From: Candidatus Bathyarchaeota archaeon | GTDB taxonomy: Archaea; Thermoproteota; Bathyarchaeia; Bathyarchaeales; Bathycorpusculaceae | Length of the DNA: 6,724 bases | NCBI GenBank assembly: GCA_030673805.1 | Contig: DAOVIH010000060.1 | Coordinates: forward strand, 1-6,724 | Direction of reading: 5' to 3' | Shown here: positions 1 through 6,450 of the stretch, piece after piece | How the letters are laid out: each line of letters begins with the position of its first letter | Position numbering within the stretch: position 1 is the first letter of the stretch | Notes under the pieces: generated by a model | Databases searched by the model: none | Told to the model about the DNA's origin: nothing | The model's input: the letters and a program-made list of their open reading frames with translations, nothing else | Made by a program: the position numbers and the translations under genes

Positions 1-1592
1 TTGATTACCTTGACAACCTTTGCTTGAAACTGCTTAAGATAAGGATCCTTGTAGAATAATTGTTCAGTTTCAGGAAGATCATCAGAGTCGATTTGGACCT
101 TGGTCTCCACTTCCTTAGCCGAGTTTGTTGCTTGCATATGCCTATTGGCTACTATGGCATAGAATCTTTCGGGAATCACAACTTCTACGCCTTCTACCTG
201 GGCCATCTCTTTGACAATCTCAGGTGGAAGTCCGTGAGAATCATAAAGTTCCGATAAACATTCTTCGGATATCATGGGAGTGCCTTTGGTTTTTAGCTCA
301 TTAGATATTCTCTTAACCAGTCCCTTACCTCGTTTCATTGTATCCTCGAATTTTTCTTCTTCGATTTTAACCATTTCCATTATTTCGTTCTGCATCTTCT
401 TGATATGCGGATAGTCCCCTGACCAAAAGTTAACCTGCATGGCCATTATGTCGTATAGTTTATCGGTAATACCTAGCATCTTCAATAATCGATAGGTTCG
501 ACGAAAAACTAGTCTAGCTAAATAGCCTTCTTGGATGTTTGAAGGGACTATGCCCTCTGAAAGCATGAAGCTTAAACATTTTGTGTGATCCACAACAGTG
601 AAGACTGACTCAATTGGAACTAGAAAGCGTTCAAGTTCTTCGCGATCAATTCCAACAAGTTGCGATACCCTGTTGCGAGCTTCAACACGGTTTGATTTTT
701 TATCGACGCTGACTAAGCCTGAATACTTCGCGATTGAGGATAACAAAGTGTTATCAATGTTGGTTAATCCTGCCATTCCGAAAATTTTCGTAAGCAGGTT
801 CTTGTAAACGGCATGGAAGCAACTTGGGGTTCCTTGAGAGAGCCAAGCATATCGATCTAAGCCATAGCCGGTATCCACAGTTCTTATTGGCAGTTTTACA
901 AATTCACTGTTCAGAACCTTGTATTGCATAAAAACAAGAGTCGCTACCTCTAACCCCCGTATAATACATTCAAGATCTGGACCAGCGTTTCCACCGCCAA
1001 TCCAGACGCCTTCCTTGTAAACAACTTCTTCAGACTTAACTCCCAAGACCTCTGTGACCAGTTCATGATGATAGCGTACTGTCTGGTCCTTCCAATAAAC
1101 CTCTTTATCAGGATAATTGAAAGCATGGTGACCGCCCATCTCAAAAATTGTCAAGTGCCTACCAAAGGTAGGTCCGGTATTCGCAATGTCTACTAAACGA
1201 ATACATGGTTGTGCTATCACCAAGGGATTGGCAGGAGGGGGCGTGATACCTTCAGTTACGTAGGGTTGAAAATCAATTATGCTTGCGTGGGTAAGGTAAA
1301 TATCGCTTCTCCACCTTGCCACAATGGGGTACGGCGCTATTTTTGTATGACCACGTTTCTCAAAGAACTTCAGAAAGACTTCTCGCATTTCTGGAAGAGT
1401 ATAAGCGCTCCTCGTTGGGGGGTTACCTATGAAAGTGTTAAAGGCGCATTCATCTGATGTAGCTTCTTCACATGTGTTCACTTCGGGGTTCTGAGTCCAG
1501 AAGTATTCGTCACATTTTGGACAAAGCTTTCTAGTATAATCTTGCTCTTTGAAGAACGGAAGGGCATATTCTTCTGGTTGGAATCGCTTCAA
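1..1592 (-). CDS. alaS: Alanyl-tRNA synthetase, archaeal type (5' part, runs off left edge)
   Basis: Charges tRNA-Ala with alanine in the cytoplasm. I translated the minus strand from a TTG at 1592-1590 and found 530 uninterrupted codons to the window edge, so the gene is cut by the window and not broken. The N-terminus has the archaeal-type cysteine cluster (Cys24, Cys27, Cys41, Cys49), then class II motif 2 (about 86-97, APYPIVARWRSD), an EMGGHHAFNYP block (151-161), motif 3 (DTGYGLDRY, 240-248) and the tRNA-recognition block with VPSN and EGYLARLVFRR (349-365). The last residues (YKDPYLKQFQAK) match the start of the editing domain. The editing-site histidines and C-terminal domain lie outside. 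The TTG start is chosen because an in-frame TAA lies two codons upstream and GGGAGTG lies about 10 nt before it. It follows tiaS after 150 bp. Family identity is very secure; the exact start is likely. Confidence 0.96.
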   Translation of the reverse strand, partial: MKRFQPEEYALPFFKEQDYTRKLCPKCDEYFWTQNPEVNTCEEATSDECAFNTFIGNPPTRSAYTLPEMREVFLKFFEKRGHTKIAPYPIVARWRSDIYLTHASIIDFQPYVTEGITPPPANPLVIAQPCIRLVDIANTGPTFGRHLTIFEMGGHHAFNYPDKEVYWKDQTVRYHHELVTEVLGVKSEEVVYKEGVWIGGGNAGPDLECIIRGLEVATLVFMQYKVLNSEFVKLPIRTVDTGYGLDRYAWLSQGTPSCFHAVYKNLLTKIFGMAGLTNIDNTLLSSIAKYSGLVSVDKKSNRVEARNRVSQLVGIDREELERFLVPIESVFTVVDHTKCLSFMLSEGIVPSNIQEGYLARLVFRRTYRLLKMLGITDKLYDIMAMQVNFWSGDYPHIKKMQNEIMEMVKIEEEKFEDTMKRGKGLVKRISNELKTKGTPMISEECLSELYDSHGLPPEIVKEMAQVEGVEVVIPERFYAIVANRHMQATNSAKEVETKVQIDSDDLPETEQLFYKDPYLKQFQAKVVKVI

Positions 1593-1629
1593 TTTTTAGT
1601 AACACTCCCTTTAGAAATAAGGGCTTTCG

Positions 1630-1639
1630 CTTTTAAAGT
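1630..1639 (-). promoter_or_regulatory. Possible TATA box for alaS
   Basis: On the minus strand this reads ACTTTAAAAG, an archaeal TATA-like element about 40 nt before the alaS TTG start. A start of transcription some 26 nt downstream would give a leader of roughly 15-20 nt containing the GGGAGTG ribosome site. It lies in the 150 bp gap after tiaS and would let alaS be expressed on its own. TATA-like strings are common in AT-rich DNA, so this is tentative. Confidence 0.35.
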
Positions 1640-1742
1640 GGGTTTACTGAGTTCACGGATTAAAAGCATTTCGCTATCCCAACTTAAACCCGACCAAACC
1701 CCTCTTGTAACTATCTGCAGAAAAGGCCCTTTCAGCAAAGTC

Positions 1743-3095
1743 TTAGTGATGCCAAAAGGAATGCCATTTGACCGTTGGGCTGGCTACTTCAAAATGGTGT
1801 TTTTCCAATCCATACCGCCTAAGGGGTTTAGTTAGATGTCTTTGCGACCTAGGTGAAGTCACACATAAGCCTAGTTTTGTTTTTCTCTCAATCTCAACCG
1901 GGATTTTTTTTAGCCCTTTAAACCGCAATTTGCAGTTTTCGCATCGGTAGCCTTTGTTTTTTCCCATTGACTTCAATCGTTTTAAGCATTTGGGACAGAG
2001 CGGATTTTGGTACCTGGTCTTCTTTGCAAGTTCAATTATGCGAATTTTCTCTAGGTTTAATGTTAAAGGTTTGTTCTCAGAGCGTCTTCGTAACCCACCG
2101 TATACCCTTATTTTGTCACCAACAACTAGGCTTCTAGCCACTTTCCTTAGAGATCCAGTAGGTTCGTAAGCCGCACAGTCAATTTCGCCCGTAATGTCTT
2201 TCAGGGAGAAAAAAACGTGACGTAACGGAACTATCCACGGGCTTTTCGATACCGTCCCTTCCGCGACCATAGGAGTATAAGGCACAATTTTTTGTATGGG
2301 AGCAATTTCGCCAAAGTGCGAGTCTGTGCCTTGATTTGTGCGGAAGATGATCCATCGTTCCACGGGTTCTTTGAGTTTCACCATCTCAAACGCTTTCCTT
2401 ACGATTTCAGGTGTCTCACCCCGGATGCCTAAAAGAATTGGGTCAGGCCCATGGGGAGTAATGATCACTCGATTCTTTTCTGAATCTACATTGTTGAAAG
2501 TTTGAGGTTTCGTAGCTTGATCCATTTCAAAAATTGAAGTTTTGTCCACCTTTCTTTTCGACCCGTAGTTTTCTTGGAGGCGGTATGCAATCAGCTCAAA
2601 CGTGTGGTCGCCTTTGAGAGTTTCTCCAATTGCTGCCAGTCCTCCAATAATCCCCCTACAATTATTGAAGCCCAAGGCTTTTCCACTACATCTTTCCAAC
2701 AATTCCTTGGCTTCCCCCAAATTAGCGATCCCAGTTATCGCTTTTTTAGCGAACGCACAAATCTCTGTTGGGATATTCCCTTTTTTGAAGAACACAATTC
2801 CCGGATTTGTGTTTTCAAATTCAAGATCCGCATGTTTTTTCACCAAACCTAGGGTTGTTTCTTCAATCTCTTCTTCAATTTCTTTTTCATACTCAATTCT
2901 TAAGCATAAAGCGCCGTTACCCCGTGTTTTCCAAGGCACGTTTGGGTTTAATCGCACCAAATTTGGATAATCTACAAATTTAACTTTCAGTTTTTCCAGT
3001 TTCTCCACAAGCAACGCAGCAATGTATGTAGTACAGCCTCTTCTAGTGGAGTCAGTATCATCCAAACCGATGTGCATTTGGAGTTTGTTAATCAA
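1743..3095 (-). CDS. tiaS: tRNA(Ile2) 2-agmatinylcytidine synthetase TiaS
   Basis: TiaS uses ATP and agmatine to convert C34 of the CAU-anticodon tRNA-Ile to agmatidine, so that it reads AUA and not AUG. The 450-residue product has the family order: an N-terminal catalytic domain with DDTDS (residues 12-16) and GCTTY (20-24), the RLNP...WKTRGNGA block (48-62), the FRTNQGTD ferredoxin-like region (251-258), an OB-fold (about 283-355), and a zinc ribbon with Cys367, Cys370, Cys385 and Cys388. A basic tail with HLTKPLRRYG follows. The length is close to known archaeal members. Two starts are possible. TTG at 3095 has GGAG 12 nt upstream and fits the TATA-like element at 3138-3145. ATG at 3077 (444 residues, starting MHIGLDDTDS) matches usual family N-termini but has no SD site. 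alaS follows 150 bp downstream. Confidence 0.96.
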   Translation of the reverse strand: MINKLQMHIGLDDTDSTRRGCTTYIAALLVEKLEKLKVKFVDYPNLVRLNPNVPWKTRGNGALCLRIEYEKEIEEEIEETTLGLVKKHADLEFENTNPGIVFFKKGNIPTEICAFAKKAITGIANLGEAKELLERCSGKALGFNNCRGIIGGLAAIGETLKGDHTFELIAYRLQENYGSKRKVDKTSIFEMDQATKPQTFNNVDSEKNRVIITPHGPDPILLGIRGETPEIVRKAFEMVKLKEPVERWIIFRTNQGTDSHFGEIAPIQKIVPYTPMVAEGTVSKSPWIVPLRHVFFSLKDITGEIDCAAYEPTGSLRKVARSLVVGDKIRVYGGLRRRSENKPLTLNLEKIRIIELAKKTRYQNPLCPKCLKRLKSMGKNKGYRCENCKLRFKGLKKIPVEIERKTKLGLCVTSPRSQRHLTKPLRRYGLEKHHFEVASPTVKWHSFWHH

Positions 3096-3137
3096 CCAAA
3101 GTCTTTTCTCCAGTCGATCTATAGTGCCAAACGAAAG

Positions 3138-3145
3138 CTAAAAAG
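3138..3145 (-). promoter_or_regulatory. Possible TATA box for tiaS
   Basis: The minus strand reads CTTTTTAG here. Transcription starting about 26 nt downstream (near 3115) would place GGAG (3111-3108) just inside the transcript and the TTG start at 3095 about 20 nt in, a coherent layout for that start. The match to an archaeal TATA consensus is only moderate. Confidence 0.3.
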
Positions 3146-3196
3146 ATTGTTTGTCAAGGTTGTTTTTTAAAATGAAGTGGTTTGGGCCTTCGGCAA

Positions 3197-3223
3197 ATAG
3201 CGTGTTTTTCAAAAAATCGCTAT
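3197..3223. repeat. 27-nt inverted repeat between the RAM-domain gene and tiaS
   Basis: The arms ATAGCG (3197-3202) and CGCTAT (3218-3223) are exact reverse complements. After two mismatched positions the inner T run (3205-3209) can pair with the inner A run (3211-3215), leaving almost no loop. On the minus strand it contains six Ts in a row (3216-3211), about 60 nt past the stop of the RAM-domain gene, so it could help end that transcript. It also lies about 50 bp upstream of the tiaS TATA-like element and could be a protein-binding site. The sequence alone does not decide. Confidence 0.4.
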
Positions 3224-3280
3224 GAGTCTACTTAAAGAATACATTCACTGCAATTCGTAAAGAAATGGAAGAGTTTAGGG

Positions 3281-3517
3281 CTATTTCTCCTCTACTACAA
3301 TCATTGTCAATGTGGATCGCACTTTGTCAAGCCTTCGGACTCGCCATGTTACTATTTCTTTTAGTTTATCCATGGTATCCGCTTGCACCCTTGCAACTAT
3401 ATCATAGACTCCATAGACTGAAAACGAATCCACAACTCCTTCAACAGTCTTTAGTTCCTTAAGAACTGCAGATTCTGAACCTATCTCAGTGTTTACCAAC
3501 ACAAACGCAGTAGGCAT
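3281..3517 (-). CDS. Stand-alone Lrp/AsnC ligand-binding (RAM) domain protein
   Basis: A 78-residue protein made only of the C-terminal effector-binding domain of Lrp/AsnC regulators. Residues such as TAFVLVNTE (3-11), VLKELKTVEGV (18-28), YGVYDIVARV (39-48) and RLDKVRSTLTMIVVE (62-76) match small archaeal RAM proteins. There is no DNA-binding helix-turn-helix, so it cannot act as a classical Lrp regulator alone. Known RAM domains form dimers or higher oligomers and bind amino acids or similar ligands at subunit interfaces. The ligand here is unknown. I chose ATG at 3517 because homologues start there and GAGAGG lies upstream at suitable spacing. The frame is open for 43 more codons upstream (to 3646), but that stretch resembles nothing and spans the promoter. 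It stands alone, with gaps of over 180 bp on each side. Confidence 0.9.
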   Translation of the reverse strand: MPTAFVLVNTEIGSESAVLKELKTVEGVVDSFSVYGVYDIVARVQADTMDKLKEIVTWRVRRLDKVRSTLTMIVVEEK

Positions 3518-3550
3518 AACAATTCCTCTCATTATGTTTCTATTGTTATA

Positions 3551-3558
3551 CTTTAAAA
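3551..3558 (-). promoter_or_regulatory. TATA box and BRE-like element for the RAM-domain gene
   Basis: The minus strand reads TTTTAAAG, preceded by GAAAACA, which resembles a purine-rich TFB-recognition element. It lies about 38 nt before the ATG at 3517. This predicts transcription from about 3529 and a leader near 12 nt that holds the GAGAGG ribosome site. The layout supports the 78-residue start over the longer open frame. Confidence 0.5.
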
Positions 3559-3733
3559 TGTTTTCTCCAATGACAGTTTTGGAACGTCTATAATCTGTAG
3601 GCACCAAGAATTGCGGATTTTGCTGAAAAGGTGAGAAGTCAACCAAACTGCGTTGGACAATGAAGGTTTTTGGATAAGTTCATGTGGTTTGGAACCGCTA
3701 AGAGGATTTGAGATGTCTCCGAACAAGTTCCCG

Positions 3734-4252
3734 TTATTTGGCATCTGGCGCTACTAATTTTAGGACAACTGAGGTTTGGATTTGCCGCTCAGGAATATTC
3801 CAGTATTTTCTGAGAAGCCTGTCTGTTTCTTCCTTTGAAACCAATCGGAAACCGTGCTTCTCGTAGAAGTTGATAGCCCAACTGGCAACTTCCCAAGTTC
3901 CAACTAAAACTTCTGATGTTGGGGCTAGGGGTTTTAGGTGTTCAAGCAGTCTTTTTCCAATTCCTTTTCTTTGATGTTTTGTAAGTACATAAGCATGTCG
4001 TATCAATGTCACATCGTTGATATTTTGAATTCCCATAATTCCAACCAAGATGCCGGTTTCTGTCCAACCATAGAACTGTACACCTGAGTCAATTTCATCT
4101 GTTAATTCTTTCTTTGACATGTAGGGTTCTTTCCATCTGTCATCTGGAATTACGCCTTTGTAAGCCTGGGCTGCATCATTTATTATATCCAACATGGCAT
4201 CAAATTCTGAGAGTGACAATTGCGCCAACATTTTTTTTTCACTATCTAGCAT
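3734..4252 (-). CDS. GNAT-family N-acetyltransferase
   Basis: A single-domain acetyltransferase of 172 residues that should move the acetyl group of acetyl-CoA to an amine; the substrate cannot be read from the sequence. The acetyl-CoA loop is clear as QRKGIG (94-99), followed by the helix KRLLEHL (100-106). The later motif WAINFYEKHGF (125-135) is the typical GNAT C-terminal strand-helix. Conserved blocks YKGVIPDDRWKEPYM (31-45), VGIMGIQNINDVTLIRHAYV (70-89) and RKYWNIPERQIQTSVVL (148-164) mark a subfamily that I recall from bacteria as well as archaea. The start is uncertain. ATG at 4252 has only a distant AAGGAAA, while ATG at 4231 (165 residues) begins near the first conserved strand and follows an A-run. 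It lies 31 bp after the flavoprotein gene with no terminator between, so the two are probably co-transcribed. Confidence 0.9.
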   Translation of the reverse strand: MLDSEKKMLAQLSLSEFDAMLDIINDAAQAYKGVIPDDRWKEPYMSKKELTDEIDSGVQFYGWTETGILVGIMGIQNINDVTLIRHAYVLTKHQRKGIGKRLLEHLKPLAPTSEVLVGTWEVASWAINFYEKHGFRLVSKEETDRLLRKYWNIPERQIQTSVVLKLVAPDAK

Positions 4253-4283
4253 CTTTTCTAAAGGGTTTTCCTTGGGTTGAGAT

Positions 4284-5405
4284 CTAAGTTGGGAGCAAAA
4301 TTAAGCTCTCGGTTGGAAGAATTTTATTAAGCTGGTTAGCTACAATCATGGTTAGCCCTCCTTTAAGGAGGTTCCAACCAGAGAGACTTGATTCAAGAGT
4401 CTTATTTGAAGCATACCGGGCAACTTGTTTATCAGCGTTCTTTTCTAGTTTCTTTATCCTCTTCTTCATCAGTTCCTGATACACCTCTATCGCTAAAGGT
4501 CCTCCCTCTTCAGCTTCCAAGATTGATTTCGCAGCTAGTCGCCCACTCAAAGCAGCGGTATCCATTCCTACTCCACGGTATAGATCAATTAGTCCCGCGG
4601 CATCCCCAGCTAACAAAACGTTCCCCGCTCCAAGATAAACAGTAATATTTTGGGTAGAAGCAAACCCTTCCTTTTTGGTTATTCTTCCCCGCAGGTCATA
4701 CTTTGCCTTCACGTGATTGAAAAAGCGTTCAGCGTATTCCATCGGTTTTTGGTTTGCCCCCGTACCGATGACCCAATGGTCGTCTTTTAAGTAAGCCCAA
4801 GCAAACATGAGAGTACAAAAGTCCCTGTCGTAAAACATGTAAAGTGTGTTAGGATCCAAATTCCCTTCGCCCTTGAAATAGTAGTTGACAGCGGTTCCAA
4901 GCGATTTCTGCTTGAAGTCTTGTGGGCGTAGTTTCCGTCTAACGCTTGAAAGCATGCCATCAGCACCAATAAGGTAGTTGGTTCTGACTAGTTTTTGCTC
5001 ATTACTTGAAGAAACTTTCACCTTGAACCCTTTTTGGTCTCTGTTAAAATTCACTAGAGAGGTTTCGTCTTGAAACTCAACGTTATCCTTAATAGCTAGA
5101 GTGTTGAGCCAACTATCAAATGTCGACCTCCAAAAGTTCAGCATTTTCATTCTTCCCTTCATTACTTTGTTTTGTGGGGTGATCATTACAACCTTTGATA
5201 ATTCGTTTTTGCAGAGTTTTTCGCGTGGGATTCTTTGACCAATGAGTTTCTCAAAGTAAGGAAACTGGATTCCAGAGCAAGGTTTGTTCCGGGGGGTCTT
5301 GTACCTCTCAACAAGTAGGGTTTTAAGTCCATTTCTTGCGGCAACTCTAGCAGCTATTGAACCTGCGATTCCGCCACCAGAAACTACCAAATCATATTTT
5401 TCCAA
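4284..5405 (-). CDS. Geranylgeranyl-reductase-family FAD-dependent oxidoreductase
   Basis: A 373-residue flavoprotein of the p-hydroxybenzoate-hydroxylase fold, in the family whose best-known archaeal members saturate the isoprenoid chains of membrane lipids. The N-terminal FAD-binding loop is GGGIAG (10-15), with Glu33 at the end of strand 2. The family motif PCSG (42-45) carries the conserved cysteine, GADG is at 147-150, and the second FAD motif GDAAGLID (267-274) runs into YRGVGM (276-281). The usual W-x-F-P type motif reads FAWAYLKDDHW (202-212), so the substrate may differ from standard lipid reductases. No strong membrane segment is seen, though the last 30 residues are fairly hydrophobic. 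The TTG start at 5405 is favoured because AGGTG sits five bases upstream. It leads the GNAT gene by 31 bp. Fold and cofactor are secure; lipid reduction is only an inference. Confidence 0.88.
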   Translation of the reverse strand: MEKYDLVVSGGGIAGSIAARVAARNGLKTLLVERYKTPRNKPCSGIQFPYFEKLIGQRIPREKLCKNELSKVVMITPQNKVMKGRMKMLNFWRSTFDSWLNTLAIKDNVEFQDETSLVNFNRDQKGFKVKVSSSNEQKLVRTNYLIGADGMLSSVRRKLRPQDFKQKSLGTAVNYYFKGEGNLDPNTLYMFYDRDFCTLMFAWAYLKDDHWVIGTGANQKPMEYAERFFNHVKAKYDLRGRITKKEGFASTQNITVYLGAGNVLLAGDAAGLIDLYRGVGMDTAALSGRLAAKSILEAEEGGPLAIEVYQELMKKRIKKLEKNADKQVARYASNKTLESSLSGWNLLKGGLTMIVANQLNKILPTESLILLPT

Positions 5406-5435
5406 AGCAACACCTAAACATGAAAGCCTCGGAAT

Positions 5436-5445
5436 TGTATTTAAT
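5436..5445 (-). promoter_or_regulatory. Possible TATA box for the flavoprotein gene
   Basis: The minus strand reads ATTAAATACA about 31-40 nt before the TTG start at 5405. It would give a very short leader beginning close to the AGGTG ribosome site. A second candidate, AATTTTAAATT at 5475-5485, would give a leader of about 50 nt. Either could be used; the sequence does not separate them. Confidence 0.35.
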
Positions 5446-5499
5446 GTATCCGATTTCCTTTTTTGGAGACTTGCAATTTAAAATTGATCATTCAAGTCA

Positions 5500-5537
5500 C
5501 TTTTTCCGAAAAGCAGTTTTCTTCCATAAGAAGAAAA
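5500..5537. repeat. Two adjacent hairpins upstream of the flavoprotein gene
   Basis: The larger hairpin (5517-5537) has a perfect 8-bp stem, TTTTCTTC with GAAGAAAA, around a five-base loop. Three bases away lies a smaller one (5500-5513), CTTTT with AAAAG around TCCG. They sit directly upstream of the TATA-like element at 5475-5485, where an archaeal regulator could bind. They could also be structure at the tail of the upstream transcript, but the T-rich terminator comes earlier, at 5587-5604. Confidence 0.4.
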
Positions 5538-5586
5538 GCGAGGATACAAGTTTACTTGGTAACAAAATCGGGTAATCTTCAAAACT

Positions 5587-5604
5587 CAATAAAAAAAATA
5601 AAAG
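5587..5604 (-). terminator. T-rich terminator of the DUF1508 gene
   Basis: The minus strand reads CTTTTATTTTTTTTATTG, with eight Ts in a row, about 50 nt after the stop codon at 5652. Archaeal RNA polymerase commonly ends transcription at such T tracts without a strong hairpin. It separates the DUF1508 gene from the flavoprotein gene. Confidence 0.6.
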
Positions 5605-5651
5605 GAAGTTGGGAAGCTTTCTGATTATGGCTTCGTTGTGCTTGAAGGTTG

Positions 5652-6404
5652 CTACTTGACTTTTACTGAGTATACAGTGCTCTTGGATGGTTGAGCTTCT
5701 TCGTTGCCTTCAAACGACGCGTAGAGTTCTACTGAGCTGTCCCACCAGTCTAGTTTTTTAGCTGTCCAACCAATACTGAAAGATCCATCTGTTTGAGTCG
5801 TTCCTTGGGCTAGCAAGTCGTCATTAAAGAAGGATCTGTCCCTCTCTAAGATGTTTATTTTTACGTTCTCAACGCCTACGCCTGCATAGAGTTCGCCGGT
5901 CTTGATCAGTTTCCCTTTAAGGTAGAGCATTTGACCTTTAGTGACAGTTTTTGGAGGTTCAGATAATTCGAGCACAGTTACAACTCCGCCAAGAACTTTC
6001 GGTTCTGCAATTATTACGGGTTGGCTACCAGTTAGGTCTTCTATGTCTGCATCACAGTAATCTTGCACTGCTGTAATCCCGTGCATACATCCGGCTTTGG
6101 TTTCGTAGGACTCGCTTTGTGCTACTATTTCTCCATTGGGGGCTCTTAATCTGAATCTGAATTCTTTAGCAGCGTCCTCGAATACTTCCCATTTTGGATT
6201 AGGTAGCTTGTCTCCGTCCTCTGTTAAGTCTTGAACTTTTGCACCGCAATTCTTCTTTACAGCCATAACGCCATTCATGCAGCCTTCTTTGCTTTCGTAG
6301 GATTCACCCACAGCGACTATCTCGTTGTTTGGCGCTCTAAGTCGAAATCGAAATTCCCCTGCCGTGTCTTTATAGACTTGATATTTTGCGTTCTCTTCGC
6401 TCAT
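5652..6404 (-). CDS. Tandem DUF1508 (YegP-like) protein with Ig-like C-terminal domain
   Basis: A 250-residue protein of unknown function. Two DUF1508 modules come first, at about residues 7-62 and 71-125. Both hold EFRFRLRAPN, then EIVA, then SYE(S/T)K and GCM(N/H)G. This is the family of E. coli YegP, which also has two tandem copies. A linker leads to a beta-rich domain (about 145-250) resembling Ig-like or transthyretin-like modules, with TVTKGQMLYLKGKL (153-166), QTDGSFSIGWTA (204-215) and WWDSSVELYASFEG (220-233). Each DUF1508 module has two cysteines 11 residues apart (42/53 and 106/117). I see no signal peptide or membrane helix, which is odd because such Ig-like domains often belong to surface proteins. 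ATG at 6404 is chosen because GAGG lies six bases upstream; a GTG at 6416 overlaps that site and is unlikely. A strong TATA box and a T-rich terminator suggest a single-gene transcript. Confidence 0.88.
   Translation of the reverse strand: MSEENAKYQVYKDTAGEFRFRLRAPNNEIVAVGESYESKEGCMNGVMAVKKNCGAKVQDLTEDGDKLPNPKWEVFEDAAKEFRFRLRAPNGEIVAQSESYETKAGCMHGITAVQDYCDADIEDLTGSQPVIIAEPKVLGGVVTVLELSEPPKTVTKGQMLYLKGKLIKTGELYAGVGVENVKINILERDRSFFNDDLLAQGTTQTDGSFSIGWTAKKLDWWDSSVELYASFEGNEEAQPSKSTVYSVKVK
6030..6194 (-). repeat. DUF1508 module 2 (coding repeat)
   Basis: This encodes residues 71-125 of the protein, which align without gaps over their core to residues 7-62 encoded at 6219-6386. Runs such as EFRFRLRAPN are identical in protein but differ at many third codon positions, so the duplication is old or inherited with the family. 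Confidence 0.8.
6219..6386 (-). repeat. DUF1508 module 1 (coding repeat)
   Basis: This encodes residues 7-62, the first of two homologous modules. It shares with module 2 the pattern G-C-M-x-G, then A-V, then a cysteine 11 residues after the first. Confidence 0.8.
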
Positions 6405-6437
6405 TAAATTCCTCACTTATCTTGTAAGAGTTTTTAG

Positions 6438-6445
6438 AATATAAA
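6438..6445 (-). promoter_or_regulatory. TATA box of the DUF1508 gene
   Basis: The minus strand reads TTTATATT, close to the archaeal TATA consensus and the best in the window. Transcription about 26 nt downstream would begin near 6415, giving a leader of about 11 nt that includes the GAGG ribosome site before ATG 6404. Confidence 0.65.
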
Positions 6446-6450
6446 TCTGT

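Noticed and set aside
1..1592. Possible broken alaS, because only short frames begin and end inside this stretch
   Set aside because: Codon-by-codon reading of the minus strand finds no stop from 1592 to the edge; the gene is simply cut by the window.
1720..1734. Short near-palindrome GAAAAGGCCCTTTC just after tiaS
   Set aside because: The stem is about five pairs with a minimal loop and no T tract follows, so a terminator is not supported.
1542..1835. A 97-codon plus-strand open frame spanning the alaS-tiaS gap
   Set aside because: It is antisense to the start of alaS and end of tiaS, with no ribosome site or protein resemblance.
2602..2970. A 122-codon plus-strand open frame
   Set aside because: It lies wholly antisense to tiaS, whose protein is conserved end to end; the translation looks like a shadow of that gene.
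3518..3646. N-terminal extension of 43 codons on the RAM-domain protein
   Set aside because: Family members begin at MPTAFVL-like sequence; the extension has no recognisable domain and contains the TATA box, while the ATG at 3517 has a good SD site.
3553..3744. A 63-codon minus-strand open frame between the GNAT and RAM-domain genes
   Set aside because: It overlaps the end of the GNAT gene, resembles no protein I know, and runs into the promoter of the RAM-domain gene.
4445..4475. C-box-like CTGATGA on the minus strand, considered for a C/D-box guide RNA
   Set aside because: It lies inside the conserved flavoprotein gene and no properly spaced D-box partner was found.
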